From the NCBI RefSeq assembly GCF_001536065.1, contig NZ_CZVW01000001.1:114088-178087 (forward strand): a DNA stretch of 64,000 nucleotides, given 5' to 3'. Numbering within the stretch: the first letter of the stretch is position 1; the number at the start of each line of letters is the position of its first letter. The notes beneath the pieces are model-generated. The model made no database searches. It saw nothing but the letters and a program-made list of their open reading frames with translations, and was not told the DNA's origin. Below, in pieces: positions 1 through 9,345 of this stretch. Position numbers and translations under genes: made by a program. This DNA comes from Candidatus Chryseopegocella kryptomonas. GTDB lineage: Bacteria > Bacteroidota > Ignavibacteria > Kryptoniales > Kryptoniaceae.

Positions 1-936
1 AGATGAATTTATTATACTCTTTGCAGAAAATTCCCATAAAACTTTGCCTGTGTTTTTATTCAATGCGAAAAATTTTCCTGAAGCAGTTCCAAATAAAACA
101 ATTGAATCTTTAACAGCGCAACCACCGTAAATTTTTGAACGAGTTTCAAATTTCCAACTTAATGTCCCATTTTTCAAATTAACAGCGTAAAAAATTCCAT
201 TTAAATTTCCAGCGAAAACTTTTCCTTCTGAAATTGAAACAGGTGAGAAGATGGGCGCACCAGTGTTGAATTTCCAGACAAGATTTCCACTTTCAAAATC
301 AAGACAATAAAGATTTCCATCATCACAGCCGAAGACAATAAATTTCCCATCCGAAGCAGGGGAAGAGCGAATTGGTTTCGGTGCTTTAAATTCCCAGATT
401 TTTTCAGCAATGTCATATTTTATGTTATAATTGATGACAAGTCCTTCAAGTGTGGCAATGATGATATTGTCATAAAGTAAAAGTGGCGATGCTTCTATTT
501 GACCTATCTTTTCTTTCCAAATTACTTTGCCAAGGTTAAGATCAAATGATTGAAGTGTGTTTTTGCCGTATGCATTTGGGATTATAAGTTTATTGTTGTA
601 AAGGATGGGAGTTCCAGCGACTGCAGATTCTGTTTCAACTGTGCCAATTTTTTTACCAGTTTCAATATCTATTAAATGAATTTCATCTCCAAGTGTGGCG
701 ACGAATAATATATCGTCTGCAACGAGCATTGGGCTGTATGAAAATCCAGAGCCAGCGTTGTAAATCCAAGCAAGTTGAAAAGGCGGTGAAATTTGAAATT
801 TTGAATTGTTTAAATTCTCGGGCGAATTCCCGTGTTGAATCCAATTCAAGTCAGAAATAATTATATTCTTTTCAAGTTTTAAAGATGCGCAGGAGATAAA
901 AATGATGCAGAGGAAGAAAGTAAATTTTTTCATCAT
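1..936 (-). CDS. PQQ-type beta-propeller lipoprotein, 3' end cut by the window
   Basis: An open frame of 312 codons runs from an ATG doublet (936 or 933) to the window edge without a stop, so the C-terminus is missing. The N-terminus is a lipoprotein signal: two lysines, a Phe/Ile-rich stretch, then FISC with the lipidated Cys at about residue 16. The rest is a repeated beta-propeller pattern of the PQQ/BamB kind, with recurrent blocks such as GKKIGTVETES, GKVIWKEKIG, GNLVWKFNTG and GKVLWEFSA, each ending a blade with a Trp-Lys/Glu pair. Such proteins are usually anchored in the periplasm or outer membrane and act as scaffolds. There is no evidence here for PQQ binding or enzyme activity. It starts 16 bp after the stop of the gene upstream on the same strand, which suggests co-transcription. 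No clear Shine-Dalgarno sequence is visible. Confidence 0.8.
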   Translation of the reverse strand, partial: MMKKFTFFLCIIFISCASLKLEKNIIISDLNWIQHGNSPENLNNSKFQISPPFQLAWIYNAGSGFSYSPMLVADDILFVATLGDEIHLIDIETGKKIGTVETESAVAGTPILYNNKLIIPNAYGKNTLQSFDLNLGKVIWKEKIGQIEASPLLLYDNIIIATLEGLVINYNIKYDIAEKIWEFKAPKPIRSSPASDGKFIVFGCDDGNLYCLDFESGNLVWKFNTGAPIFSPVSISEGKVFAGNLNGIFYAVNLKNGTLSWKFETRSKIYGGCAVKDSIVLFGTASGKFFALNKNTGKVLWEFSAKSIINSS

Positions 937-952
937 CGTTTTGATCAAATTT

Positions 953-3799
953 TTAAAAGTCCCATCCGAAGAAAAATTGATGAAAGAGAGATTTTTGAAC
1001 TTTTGATAAATTGTTTTCAAGTCGTTTCCCAACATCATATCTTAACACAAGAACTCCACCTATGTTGAACCTTATCCCAAATCCAAAACTTCCAAGCGTC
1101 TCGGTATATTTATTATCCCACGCATTTCCAAGGTCAAAAAATAAAGCACCTCTTATTGAGCCGATGAAAATCCCACCAAACGGAAATTTAACATCAAATT
1201 TATCAATGAATGGGAAGCGAAGTTCTTGGCTTGCAAGCCAAAGTTTTTTACCTCTTATTGACCATCTCTCATATCCACGCAAATCCCAACTTCCTCCCAT
1301 AAACCATCTCCTTGCTTCTTTTCCTTCGTTATAGAAAAGTGTTAATCTCACTGCATACGCTGATCTCGTTGATAATCTGAAGTATTGCCTGTAATCAAAA
1401 ATTAAAGTGTAGTAATTAACATTTGAAAATTGTATGTCCGTCGTATATGCAAGCGTGATGTTAAATCTTTTCCCGTCAATTGGTCCAGTTGGTGACCACA
1501 ATGAGTTATCAAAAATATATGAAATTGAATTTGAAAGAAGCATTGCTTTTCTTTCTCCAACCCCGAAAATTATCTCCTTGTCGGATCTGTTAAGCATTAT
1601 GCTTGATTCTATTCTTCTAAAAACGGATATCGGATAACTCATGGCGAAATAGCCACCGTATGCTTTTTCGTAATAGAAAAGGTCGGGGTCTGTTAAGTCG
1701 TATCTTCTCCCTGCGAAATGAAAAATTCCGTAAGCAAAATTTGTCCTTTTGCTCAATGAAACACGGGAAATCGCTATGTTAAAACTCTTTAGGATTTCAT
1801 CTTTTGTTTGAGCGGTATTGTAAATCAAAAAATAATATCTTTCATTCCCAAGCAAATCACTTATTGCAATTGCTGCACCTCCAACTGTGCCAAAAATTGG
1901 GTCGGTTGATATCTGGCTCTGCGCAATGTCAAGATCGTATTTGCCCCGATATGTAATCACATTAACACTTTGAACTCCCTGAATTTTGGGCGTATCCCAG
2001 TGAGTTTTTTCAATTTCGTTGAGATTTATTTTGTGTGTAAAGTTTGGCTTTTCAATTTTTGAGTAAGCATCTTCAATGATTCTTATTTGAAATTTTAAGT
2101 TTTCAAGCGCAACGAAAACAATTCTTCCGTCATCAGTCCAAACTGGGTCAAATGCTGCTGTTGTTAAGTTAGTAATTTGTTTTATTTCAAACTGGCTAAA
2201 ACCATTAATGTTTGAAAGACCGTCAAGTTCGGCGAGAAATTTTTTCTGTGTTAAATCAAGAACCCAGATGTTTTGAGTTCCATCTATATCTGAAACAAAA
2301 GCAAGGTATTTACCATCAGGAGACCACGAGGGTGCTGAACAGGTGAAATTTCCATAGATGAGATATTCAATTCTATCTTTTTCAACATCGTAGATGAAAA
2401 TGTTATATTTTCCTTCGCTCCCGTAGATTGTTCTGTCTGAAATAAAGGCAATTTTATCTCCTTTTGGGGACCATGCGACTTCTTTATCATCGTAGAGGTC
2501 AGATGTTAATTTCTTTAAACTTTTTGTTTCAAGATTAAATAGGTAAATATCGCTGTAGCCCGACTTATCAACTGCGGTCAAGGCGAGTTCCCTTGCGTCG
2601 GGTGAGAATGAAAGAGATGTTATCATAACGAGAGAATTAAATTGAAACATTCCGATTATTTTATCTGTGTTTAAATCATAAATGTGAATTGCGTCGTGGT
2701 CACCTGCTTTTGTTATAAAGGCAAGTTTCCCATTTTTGACATCAATTTTCGTTTTGAAAAGATGAAATGCTTCAAATTGATCGCTTCTTTCTCCTTCAAT
2801 TACAACTTTTGGTTTTTGTTTTGTATCAAGATCAACTTTGTAGATGTTTGTATAGCCAGTTATATTTCCGACGAAGTAAATTTCTTTTCTATCTCCATTT
2901 TTATAAAACACAGGTTTCATATTAAAGCCCTCTGCAACCAAAGGTTTTGTCACTGCGCTTGGTGGATCGTTGTATTTTAGGAGTGGATAATATTTTTTCT
3001 TTAAATGATATAGCCATTCTTCATCAAATTGTTTGTAATTTTTTCCAATTGTCAATTCAAAAACCTTTTCAAACGAATTTGCTTTCCAGATGTTTTCAAA
3101 GAAGAGAATTATTTTCTCTTCGCCGTATTTTTCGGCGATGTATTCAAGTATGTTTTGCCCCTCTTTATACATAAGAAAAGTGCCAAAGATTCTGTCCATC
3201 TCAGAAAGTGGAACGATGTAATCATTTAAAACTGCATCTCTTAAAAGCATCTCACCCATATTGTCCCATTTGGTTGACCAAAATTCAGCAAGACCTTCGG
3301 TAAACCACAGCGGTGGCATCTTTTCGGTCGGCTGGCGATGGTCTTTTAAAACTCTTTGAACTTTGTGAAGTGTAAAGACATGAACAAGCTCGTGTTTGAT
3401 GACATGTTTAAATTGATAAATTGAACCATCAAATGGAATTACAACCCTTCCCTTTATAAATTCAAAAAATCCACCTACGCCTTCGGGTATTAATCCAGGT
3501 GTTGTATTTGTCTGCTGAAAGTAAAGATGTGAGCTATAAAAGACAAGTGGAATTTTGTTTAAAATGTTGATGTTAAACTTCTCTTGAAGTTCAGCATAGG
3601 CTTCCTCAGCAAAGTAAGCACCTCGCTCCGCAAGGTCTTTCATCTCAGGATGATAGTAAATGTCAAAGTGTTCGGTTTTTAAAACATTCCATTGAAACTC
3701 CGTATATTGAACTTTGTTTCTCCCGAAGTAATACCACTGTGCGAAGCAAGTTGAATAAATCAAAAGAAAGGCGAGAACAAGTTTTATTTTAATTCTCAT
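953..3799 (-). CDS. Metallopeptidase-like / TolB-propeller / beta-barrel outer-membrane protein
   Basis: This 948-residue protein has three parts. Residues 1-20 form a Sec signal peptide ending CFA before QWYYF. Residues of about 30-280 contain a gluzincin-type zinc motif, H136-E137-L-V-H140, followed by WFTEGLAEF (168-172), as in peptidase MA-like domains. Residues of about 300-600 form a TolB/WD40-like propeller with repeats of the type WSPDGKYLAFVSD. The last 300 residues are alternating aromatic strands ending in F, like a D15/BamA-family barrel. The expected location is the outer membrane, with the peptidase and propeller outside the barrel. Substrate is unknown. I use ATG 3799; a TTG three codons earlier is possible but lacks support. 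It precedes the propeller lipoprotein on the same strand and is divergent from the gene at 3995. Confidence 0.85.
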   Translation of the reverse strand: MRIKIKLVLAFLLIYSTCFAQWYYFGRNKVQYTEFQWNVLKTEHFDIYYHPEMKDLAERGAYFAEEAYAELQEKFNINILNKIPLVFYSSHLYFQQTNTTPGLIPEGVGGFFEFIKGRVVIPFDGSIYQFKHVIKHELVHVFTLHKVQRVLKDHRQPTEKMPPLWFTEGLAEFWSTKWDNMGEMLLRDAVLNDYIVPLSEMDRIFGTFLMYKEGQNILEYIAEKYGEEKIILFFENIWKANSFEKVFELTIGKNYKQFDEEWLYHLKKKYYPLLKYNDPPSAVTKPLVAEGFNMKPVFYKNGDRKEIYFVGNITGYTNIYKVDLDTKQKPKVVIEGERSDQFEAFHLFKTKIDVKNGKLAFITKAGDHDAIHIYDLNTDKIIGMFQFNSLVMITSLSFSPDARELALTAVDKSGYSDIYLFNLETKSLKKLTSDLYDDKEVAWSPKGDKIAFISDRTIYGSEGKYNIFIYDVEKDRIEYLIYGNFTCSAPSWSPDGKYLAFVSDIDGTQNIWVLDLTQKKFLAELDGLSNINGFSQFEIKQITNLTTAAFDPVWTDDGRIVFVALENLKFQIRIIEDAYSKIEKPNFTHKINLNEIEKTHWDTPKIQGVQSVNVITYRGKYDLDIAQSQISTDPIFGTVGGAAIAISDLLGNERYYFLIYNTAQTKDEILKSFNIAISRVSLSKRTNFAYGIFHFAGRRYDLTDPDLFYYEKAYGGYFAMSYPISVFRRIESSIMLNRSDKEIIFGVGERKAMLLSNSISYIFDNSLWSPTGPIDGKRFNITLAYTTDIQFSNVNYYTLIFDYRQYFRLSTRSAYAVRLTLFYNEGKEARRWFMGGSWDLRGYERWSIRGKKLWLASQELRFPFIDKFDVKFPFGGIFIGSIRGALFFDLGNAWDNKYTETLGSFGFGIRFNIGGVLVLRYDVGKRLENNLSKVQKSLFHQFFFGWDF

Positions 3800-3927
3800 A
3801 GCTTGCAAAAAAGTTTATTTGAAACCTATCTCAAATTTATAAACGCTTTTGAAATAAGTCAAGTTCGCCAGGGGTAGCTTATTAGTTTTTCTTGGTTTTA
3901 TAACTTTTTAAAAGGATTCGCTGACAC

Positions 3928-3956
3928 TTGACTTTTAAATTTTATTTGTTTATTAT
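3928..3956 (+). promoter_or_regulatory. Sigma-70-like promoter, TTGACT-17 bp-TATTAT
   Basis: TTGACT (3928-3933) is followed after 17 bp by TATTAT (3951-3956). It lies about 40 bp upstream of the ATG at 3995 in the divergent intergenic region and would drive that gene. The same -35/-10 geometry recurs at 59226 and, less closely, at 10749 and 43710. Confidence 0.45.
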
Positions 3957-3994
3957 TCTTTTGGTTTTTTTAGTAAATAAAAAAATTTTTGCAT

Positions 3995-6313
3995 ATGAAA
4001 CAAATAATGAAAAAAATCAAGCTATTCGGCTTCATTTCCCTTTGCTTGGTTGCATCAAATTTAACTTTGTTATCCGCAAGCAAGAAAGATTATCTTGATT
4101 ATGTCAAGCGTGCAGTTGAAAGTTCTTGGAACAAATATCCAGAGTTAATTGAAGATTGGAAAAAAAGCAGTATTCATTATGTTAGCTGGGGCTTCAATCC
4201 GCCCGGGGAACCAGTTTATCTTGCTGATGCGCTTGGATTTTTATTTGAGGTCACGAAGGACAAAAATTATGCAAGAAGAGCGATAAAAATTCTTGATGAG
4301 TATTCAAACCTTAAAAATTTTTATCCAGAAGAACTTGCGAAAAACAGAGTTGAATACTCTGATGGTGTCCCGGCACTTCCAAACTTCTTTTTCCTTTTTC
4401 CATATGTTCGTGCTTATTTGAGAGTTAAAGATTCAGGTTTGTTAAGTGGGGAACTTAAGAAAAAAATAGCTGATGAAATAGCTAATAGTGTTGATTTCAT
4501 TTCGCATTTTCCGGAGTGGGGTGCACATAACAGAGCTGTTTTGCGAGCCCTTGCTTATCTTTTGGGCGCAAAGGCGTTTCCAGATCATCCATCCGCTCAT
4601 ATTTGGAGGAAACAAGCGGAAGTTTTGATTTACGATAATCTTGGTAAATGGGAAGCTGAGGATGCGACTTTATATAACGGCGTTTGGATGTATGTTATGT
4701 TGCTTTATATGGAAAACTTAAACAATGACAAAATTTTAACACAACCAATTTTCAGGTATTATTTTGATTATTACTTAAATTTGATAACCCCATATGGGAC
4801 GATGGTTGATATTGGCGATGCTAATTTTAATAATGCTTTTGAATGGTTCATTCCTTGTTTTGAAAAAGCTGCTTCACTTTACAATGATGGCAGATATAAA
4901 TATGCTGCTGAGAAAATTTTTAATAGAATGCTTAAAGATGGGAAGCAATCGGCTGGTCTTGCATCTATAATTTCTGATGCATATAGATGGTGTGACGATA
5001 AAGTTAAAATTGCGATTCCAGAAATCCAAAGTTGCGAAGTTCTTGATGACATAGTTGGGAAAAAAATTGTTTTCAGAACTGGCTGGGATTCTCTTTCTAC
5101 ATACTTGCTTTTGAATTATCGGGATGAAGGAGATGGAAATTATATGACGAGAGAGTATTTGAGAAATACCATACCAGTTGAAGAGGAAAAAATGCACCAC
5201 GGCAGTTCGGATGAAAATGCAATCATATTTCTTATGACAAATGGCTCAATTTTATTACATCACGCTGGATATAGAGATGCCCTGCCAAGCGGTATGTTCG
5301 GAGCTTATAGAGCGGATTATTATCACAACCGGCTTGTTGTGAGGAAAAATAAGAGAGAGTTAAGGGATAGTTTGGTAGTTTTATCGCCTGTCCCGGGGCA
5401 AAGATATAAAAAACAAACATTGCTTGAGTTTGTCAGAAATTCTGGAAATTATAGACCTGTTAGAACTTTCAAAGTTGATTTCTTAACATTCAAAGAAGTA
5501 GAATATTCACGCACAAGGTTGGTTGATGATAAAATTGGATACTTTTGGGATAGGATAATTGTATATTTGAAAAAACTCAACTGGTTTGTTGTTGTGGATG
5601 CGGTTAAATTCACGGTGGCGGATTATTATACGCTTGCTGTCTTGTGGCATACTCAACAAATTTTGAAGTCGGGGAAAAATTTTTACGATACCAGAATTGA
5701 TTCAATTGGAAGATACAAAGTTGGGGGAAGTCAAAATCTGTTAATTTATTTCCCAGAAACATACGCCAAAGAGGATAGTTTTGAGCAAGAGATAAGGCAT
5801 TTTCAGAACGATCTCTGCATTTATCAAACAACTTCATCACACTATAAAATGGGCGATGTTGAATTTTTCATAACTTTTCTAATTCCGCACGATTTAAACG
5901 AAAATGTTGAAAGTTTAATAAGAAGGATAAAGCAAATTGATGTTGATAAATTTCCAAATGGTGTTGGTTTTGAGATAGAAAATCAAAATGATGAAAAAAT
6001 TTATCTGTGTTTGAAACTTGATCTTGATTCCGAAATTTTGCGTGAGAATATCCGACCGAGATATAATTTCAATTCGGGAAAAATTAAATATGGAGATGTT
6101 GAAACCGATGCTTACTTTGTGTATCTGCGAGAAAGGAAAGATAAAATTTCTTATGCTGTTTCAAATTTCATCAAATTAATTTTCCGCAATCAAACCATAC
6201 TTGAAGCAAAGCCAACTACTTTTACGCTTCAACTTGATGGTTCTGGAGATAGAATTGGATATACAAAGTTAAGATTCTGGGAGGATGAAATAAAATTTGT
6301 GGATAAAAAATGA
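3995..6313 (+). CDS. Secreted heparinase II/III-like polysaccharide lyase candidate
   Basis: A roughly 770-residue exported protein. The N-terminus is a signal peptide (KKIKLFGFISLCLV... cleaved near LSASKK). Residues of about 30-330 are helical hairpins typical of an (alpha/alpha) toroid, with a WGAHNRAVLRALAY helix that resembles the Asn/His-containing catalytic helix of chondroitin AC/alginate/heparinase lyases. The C-terminal half is beta-rich, and HHGSSDENAIIFLMTNG then LLHHAGYRD resembles the first strands of the heparinase II/III-like sandwich, where an H-x-x-x-D pattern is usual. Function is inferred from this fold pattern, so a related glycoside hydrolase is possible. The frame opens with TTG at 3989. 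I prefer ATG 3995, and ATG 4007 is also possible. The DapA-like aldolase downstream would suit a lyase product. Confidence 0.55.
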   Translation: MKQIMKKIKLFGFISLCLVASNLTLLSASKKDYLDYVKRAVESSWNKYPELIEDWKKSSIHYVSWGFNPPGEPVYLADALGFLFEVTKDKNYARRAIKILDEYSNLKNFYPEELAKNRVEYSDGVPALPNFFFLFPYVRAYLRVKDSGLLSGELKKKIADEIANSVDFISHFPEWGAHNRAVLRALAYLLGAKAFPDHPSAHIWRKQAEVLIYDNLGKWEAEDATLYNGVWMYVMLLYMENLNNDKILTQPIFRYYFDYYLNLITPYGTMVDIGDANFNNAFEWFIPCFEKAASLYNDGRYKYAAEKIFNRMLKDGKQSAGLASIISDAYRWCDDKVKIAIPEIQSCEVLDDIVGKKIVFRTGWDSLSTYLLLNYRDEGDGNYMTREYLRNTIPVEEEKMHHGSSDENAIIFLMTNGSILLHHAGYRDALPSGMFGAYRADYYHNRLVVRKNKRELRDSLVVLSPVPGQRYKKQTLLEFVRNSGNYRPVRTFKVDFLTFKEVEYSRTRLVDDKIGYFWDRIIVYLKKLNWFVVVDAVKFTVADYYTLAVLWHTQQILKSGKNFYDTRIDSIGRYKVGGSQNLLIYFPETYAKEDSFEQEIRHFQNDLCIYQTTSSHYKMGDVEFFITFLIPHDLNENVESLIRRIKQIDVDKFPNGVGFEIENQNDEKIYLCLKLDLDSEILRENIRPRYNFNSGKIKYGDVETDAYFVYLRERKDKISYAVSNFIKLIFRNQTILEAKPTTFTLQLDGSGDRIGYTKLRFWEDEIKFVDKK

Positions 6314-6351
6314 CAAAATCTTAACTTTTGCTTCAGGCGAATGCGAAGTGA

Positions 6352-6456
6352 GCAATTTGCGATTATGCTGGAGTGATGCCGTTTTTTGTTGAAAGAGCAA
6401 GAGGATGTAGGTTCTGGGATCTTATAAGATGGCAAATTCACTTGAAAATTGTTTGA
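6352..6456 (+). pseudogene. Remnant of a class III aminotransferase N-terminus (GSA aminotransferase-like)
   Basis: This lies in the 155-bp gap before the DapA-like gene. Between two in-frame stops the translation reads AGVMPFFVERARGCRFWD, close to the N-terminal signature of glutamate-1-semialdehyde aminotransferase-like class III enzymes (P-x-F-x-E-R-A-x-G-x-x-x-W-D-x-D-G). Straight after FWD the frame is lost, and DGKF continues in the next frame (from about 6428), as expected after an indel. Nothing else of a roughly 430-residue enzyme remains. I read it as a deletion scar. The match is from memory of the family motif, and chance similarity over about 20 residues cannot be excluded. Confidence 0.45.
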
Positions 6457-6468
6457 TTTGAAAAGAAA

Positions 6469-7416
6469 ATGAAAGAAACAGGAATGAGAAAAATTAAACT
6501 TGAAGGAATTATCCCGGCGGTTGTAACGCCTATGAAAAGTGATTTCTCCATTGATTTCGTTCAGTTGAAAAACTATATCAATTGGATTAAAAATTTTGAT
6601 GGGCTTGGGGGAGTTGCGGTAAATATGGACACAGGCGAAGGAATACACTTGAGTAGGGACGAGAAAATGAAAATACTTGAAACCTGGGTTGAAAATGTAA
6701 ATGGTAAGTTCCCAATTCTTTGTGGTTTAACCACAAGATATACAAAAGAAGCGGTGGATGAAGCAAAATTGATTGAAAAAATAGGTGCTGATGCAATCGT
6801 TGTTTTTCCTATACCTGCATATGCCGGTAATCCTTTGCCTTCCGAAATTCCTTACAGGTATCACAAATCTATAAGTGATGCTGTTGATTTACCTTTGGTT
6901 TTGTTTCAACTTCAGCCATCTCTTTCGGGTGTTTTTTATGATGATGAAACTCTTTTGAGATTGGTTTCTATAAAAAATGTGATTGGAATAAAAGAAGCAT
7001 CGGCTGATGCCTTGAAATTTGTTCAGACGATGAGCGTTTTGAGAAATTCCGGGAGGAAAATATCAATTTTAACTGGGAATGATGATTTTATACTTGAATC
7101 GTTTATACTTGGGGCGGATGGGGCTTTGATAGGGTTTGGGACAATTGCAGTTGCAGAACAAATTGAAATGTTTAAAGCAGTGAAGGAGAGAAACTATGAT
7201 AGGGCTTTTGAAATATACTCAAAGATAAAACCACTTGAAGAGGTGATATTTTCACCGCCTGTTAGAGATTACCGGGCAAGGGTAAAAGAAGCGTTAAGAA
7301 TGATTGGGGTTTTGAAGACAAGTTTTGTTCGTCCGCCACTTCTTCCTGTCTCAAACAGAGATAAGGAAAAAATTAAAAAAGCGTTGAAAAATCTTGGATA
7401 TAAGTTAAAAAACTAA
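6469..7416 (+). CDS. DapA-like (DHDPS/NAL family) class I aldolase
   Basis: At 315 residues it has the usual length for the dihydrodipicolinate synthase/N-acetylneuraminate lyase family, TIM-barrel enzymes that form a Schiff base with a keto acid. Visible family marks are GGVAVNMDTGEGIHLSRDEK (about 45-65, where the family has its G-T-G-E loop), VVFPIPAYAG with the conserved Tyr, and GIKEAS with the Schiff-base lysine K175. The N-terminus allows ATG 6469 or ATG 6484. Neither has a good ribosome site. In this context (lyase candidate upstream; IclR regulator and enolase-superfamily enzyme downstream) a role in cleaving a 2-keto-3-deoxy sugar acid or related keto acid is more likely than lysine synthesis, but specificity cannot be read from the sequence. 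Confidence 0.85.
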   Translation: MKETGMRKIKLEGIIPAVVTPMKSDFSIDFVQLKNYINWIKNFDGLGGVAVNMDTGEGIHLSRDEKMKILETWVENVNGKFPILCGLTTRYTKEAVDEAKLIEKIGADAIVVFPIPAYAGNPLPSEIPYRYHKSISDAVDLPLVLFQLQPSLSGVFYDDETLLRLVSIKNVIGIKEASADALKFVQTMSVLRNSGRKISILTGNDDFILESFILGADGALIGFGTIAVAEQIEMFKAVKERNYDRAFEIYSKIKPLEEVIFSPPVRDYRARVKEALRMIGVLKTSFVRPPLLPVSNRDKEKIKKALKNLGYKLKN

Positions 7417-7429
7417 CAGAGGATTTAAA

Positions 7430-8224
7430 ATGAAGTTGGAGCAATTTACCGATGCTGGGAAATATACTGTTCCAGCTGTTAAAAGGGCGATTGAAATTTT
7501 AAATTTGCTTGAAAAGTCGGATAAACCGATGGGGTTGAGTGAAATTTCTAAATATGTGAACTACCCAAAAAGTTCAATTTTTAGAATACTTGTGACGCTT
7601 GAAAAATATGGTTTCGTGGAGAGAAACACAAGTGATAACACATTCACACTTGGTTTGAGATTATCTCAACTTGGCATAGCAAAGCTTAACAAAATGAATC
7701 TTGGTTATGATTCATACAGGTATCTTGAGGAACTTGCGAGTAAAACCGGTGAAAGTGTTTATCTTGCGGTTTTGAATAATTATAAAGTTGTCTTGATTCA
7801 GCGTGTTGATTCTCCAAGCATGTGGTCTCTTGTTACAAAGCTTGGTTTGCGTTCGCCTGTGCACTGCACAGCGAGCGGGCAAGTGTTAATTTCTGAAATG
7901 AGCGATAAAGAACTTTCGGAACTTGTCAGAAAGGTTGGATTGAAAAAATACACTGATAAGACGATAACATCGCTTTCTGAGTTAAAAGCGAGGTTAAAGA
8001 AGGTAAGAGAGCAGGGATTCTCTGTTGTAGATAGAGAATATAATCCAGACCTTGTGGCGGTTGCTGCACCTATTAGAAATGCGTGGGGAAAGATAATAGC
8101 TGCTCTTTTGATAACCCTTCAATACAGAGGAAATAAAACGATCGCAAGAGCTTATGAACTTGCGGAGGATTTGAAACTTTATGCTAAAAAAATATCAAAT
8201 ATGCTTGGTTATAGCGAGAAATGA
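7430..8224 (+). CDS. IclR-family transcriptional regulator
   Basis: A 264-residue protein with the two IclR parts. The N-terminal winged helix-turn-helix is at about 14-75 (VPAVKRAIEILNLLEKSDKPMGLSEISKYVNYPKSSIFRILVTLEKYGFV). The C-terminal effector domain shows LGLRSPVHCTASGQVLISEMS and the VVDREYNPDLVAVAAPIRNAWG block, including the usual Cys of the ligand pocket. IclR proteins usually control catabolic operons for aromatic or sugar acids and respond to a pathway intermediate. It sits inside the cassette it probably controls, 13 bp after the aldolase with an AGAGGA ribosome site, and overlaps the next gene by ATGA. The ligand is unknown. Confidence 0.92.
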   Translation: MKLEQFTDAGKYTVPAVKRAIEILNLLEKSDKPMGLSEISKYVNYPKSSIFRILVTLEKYGFVERNTSDNTFTLGLRLSQLGIAKLNKMNLGYDSYRYLEELASKTGESVYLAVLNNYKVVLIQRVDSPSMWSLVTKLGLRSPVHCTASGQVLISEMSDKELSELVRKVGLKKYTDKTITSLSELKARLKKVREQGFSVVDREYNPDLVAVAAPIRNAWGKIIAALLITLQYRGNKTIARAYELAEDLKLYAKKISNMLGYSEK

Positions 8225-9345
8225 AGTTTAAAATTGAGGAGATATTTTTAAGACATTTGAGAATTCCTATGGTTGAAAAGTTCAAGATAAGTAGCGGTGA
8301 GGTTTCTGTTAAGGATTCAATAATTGTTGAAGTTAAGTTCAGCGATGGTTTTACAGGTTATGGCGAAGCTTCTCCGATGGCGGGTTCGTTTTATTCAAGT
8401 GAAACTCCAGAAAGCGTATGGGATGAACTTATAGATTGTGTTAACTTGATCGGGAATGATTTTGATTTTGAAAATTTTGAAACGGAGGTTGATAAATTAA
8501 ACTCAAAATTTTCATCTTATGGATTAAGTTCTTTCGCAAGGGCTGGGATTGAGACGGCATTATGGGATGCTTTTTCAAAAATCAGGGGACAGCCGATATA
8601 TAAATTGATTTCAGCTGAATTCAAGAAGATAGAATCGGGGCTTGCGGTTGGAATTTGTGATAATGTGAGTGAACTTTTGAGCAAAATTGAAAAATATCTC
8701 AGTGATGGCGGATATAAAAGGGTAAAAATAAAAGTTCAGAAAGGTTGGGATATTGAGCCATTGAAAGAAATAAGAAAAAATTTCGGAGATATTCCGCTTA
8801 TGGTTGATGCAAACTGTGCTTATACGAGCGATGACATTGAGCATCTTAAAAAGTTTGATGAGTTTGGTTTAATTATGATTGAACAACCGTTTGGCAAGAG
8901 TGATATTAAAGTTTCTGCAATTTTGCAGAGGCAAATTTCAACTCCAATTTGTTTTGATGAAAGTGCAGATACAATTGAGAATTTGAAAATTGCATTTGAA
9001 CTTGGTGCGTGTAAAGTGGTAAACATTAAGATTCAGAGAGTAGGTGGAATTTTAAACGCAAAGAGAATGCACGATTTCTGTAAAATCAACGGTATTCCGG
9101 TGTGGATTGGGACAATGCCTGAACTTGGCATTGGAAGTTTGCACTCTCTTAATTTGTGTGCGCTTGATAATTGCAAATTTCCGACGGATGTTGAAGCATC
9201 ATTGCGATGGTATTTGGATGATGTAATTGAGCCGTTAATTATGGTGAAAAATGGATTTGTTGAGGTTTCAGAAGATTTTGCGTTTGAGATAAATCAAAAA
9301 AAGATTGATAGATACACGGTCAAAAAAATTAAGATACATTGTTGA
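8221..9345 (+). CDS. Enolase-superfamily enzyme, muconate-cycloisomerase subgroup
   Basis: A 374-residue protein with the full catalytic set of the mandelate racemase/muconate lactonizing superfamily. K169-x-K171 (RVKIKVQ) lies at the end of barrel strand two. The metal ligands are D196 (MVDANC), E221 (IEQPF) and D246 (CFDES), and K270 (NIKIQRVGG) is the second base. The K-x-K form with a partner lysine places it in the MLE/OSBS/N-acylamino-acid racemase/dipeptide epimerase subgroup, not with K-x-H sugar-acid dehydratases. It therefore probably racemises, epimerises or cycloisomerises a carboxylate substrate in the cytoplasm. It overlaps the IclR gene by 4 bp (ATGA), and its stop is directly followed by the ATG of the next gene, so the three are translationally coupled. 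Confidence 0.88.
   Translation: MKFKIEEIFLRHLRIPMVEKFKISSGEVSVKDSIIVEVKFSDGFTGYGEASPMAGSFYSSETPESVWDELIDCVNLIGNDFDFENFETEVDKLNSKFSSYGLSSFARAGIETALWDAFSKIRGQPIYKLISAEFKKIESGLAVGICDNVSELLSKIEKYLSDGGYKRVKIKVQKGWDIEPLKEIRKNFGDIPLMVDANCAYTSDDIEHLKKFDEFGLIMIEQPFGKSDIKVSAILQRQISTPICFDESADTIENLKIAFELGACKVVNIKIQRVGGILNAKRMHDFCKINGIPVWIGTMPELGIGSLHSLNLCALDNCKFPTDVEASLRWYLDDVIEPLIMVKNGFVEVSEDFAFEINQKKIDRYTVKKIKIHC

Noticed and set aside
6229..6648. 139-codon minus-strand open frame spanning the gap before the aldolase gene
   Set aside because: It covers both the lyase 3' end and the aldolase 5' end in antisense and has low-complexity Ser/Asn/Phe composition; the plus-strand aminotransferase remnant explains the gap better.
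9121..9150. TTGGCATTGG...TTTGCA as a second sigma-54 promoter
   Set aside because: GG-to-GC spacing is 12 bp instead of 10, and it lies inside a coding region.
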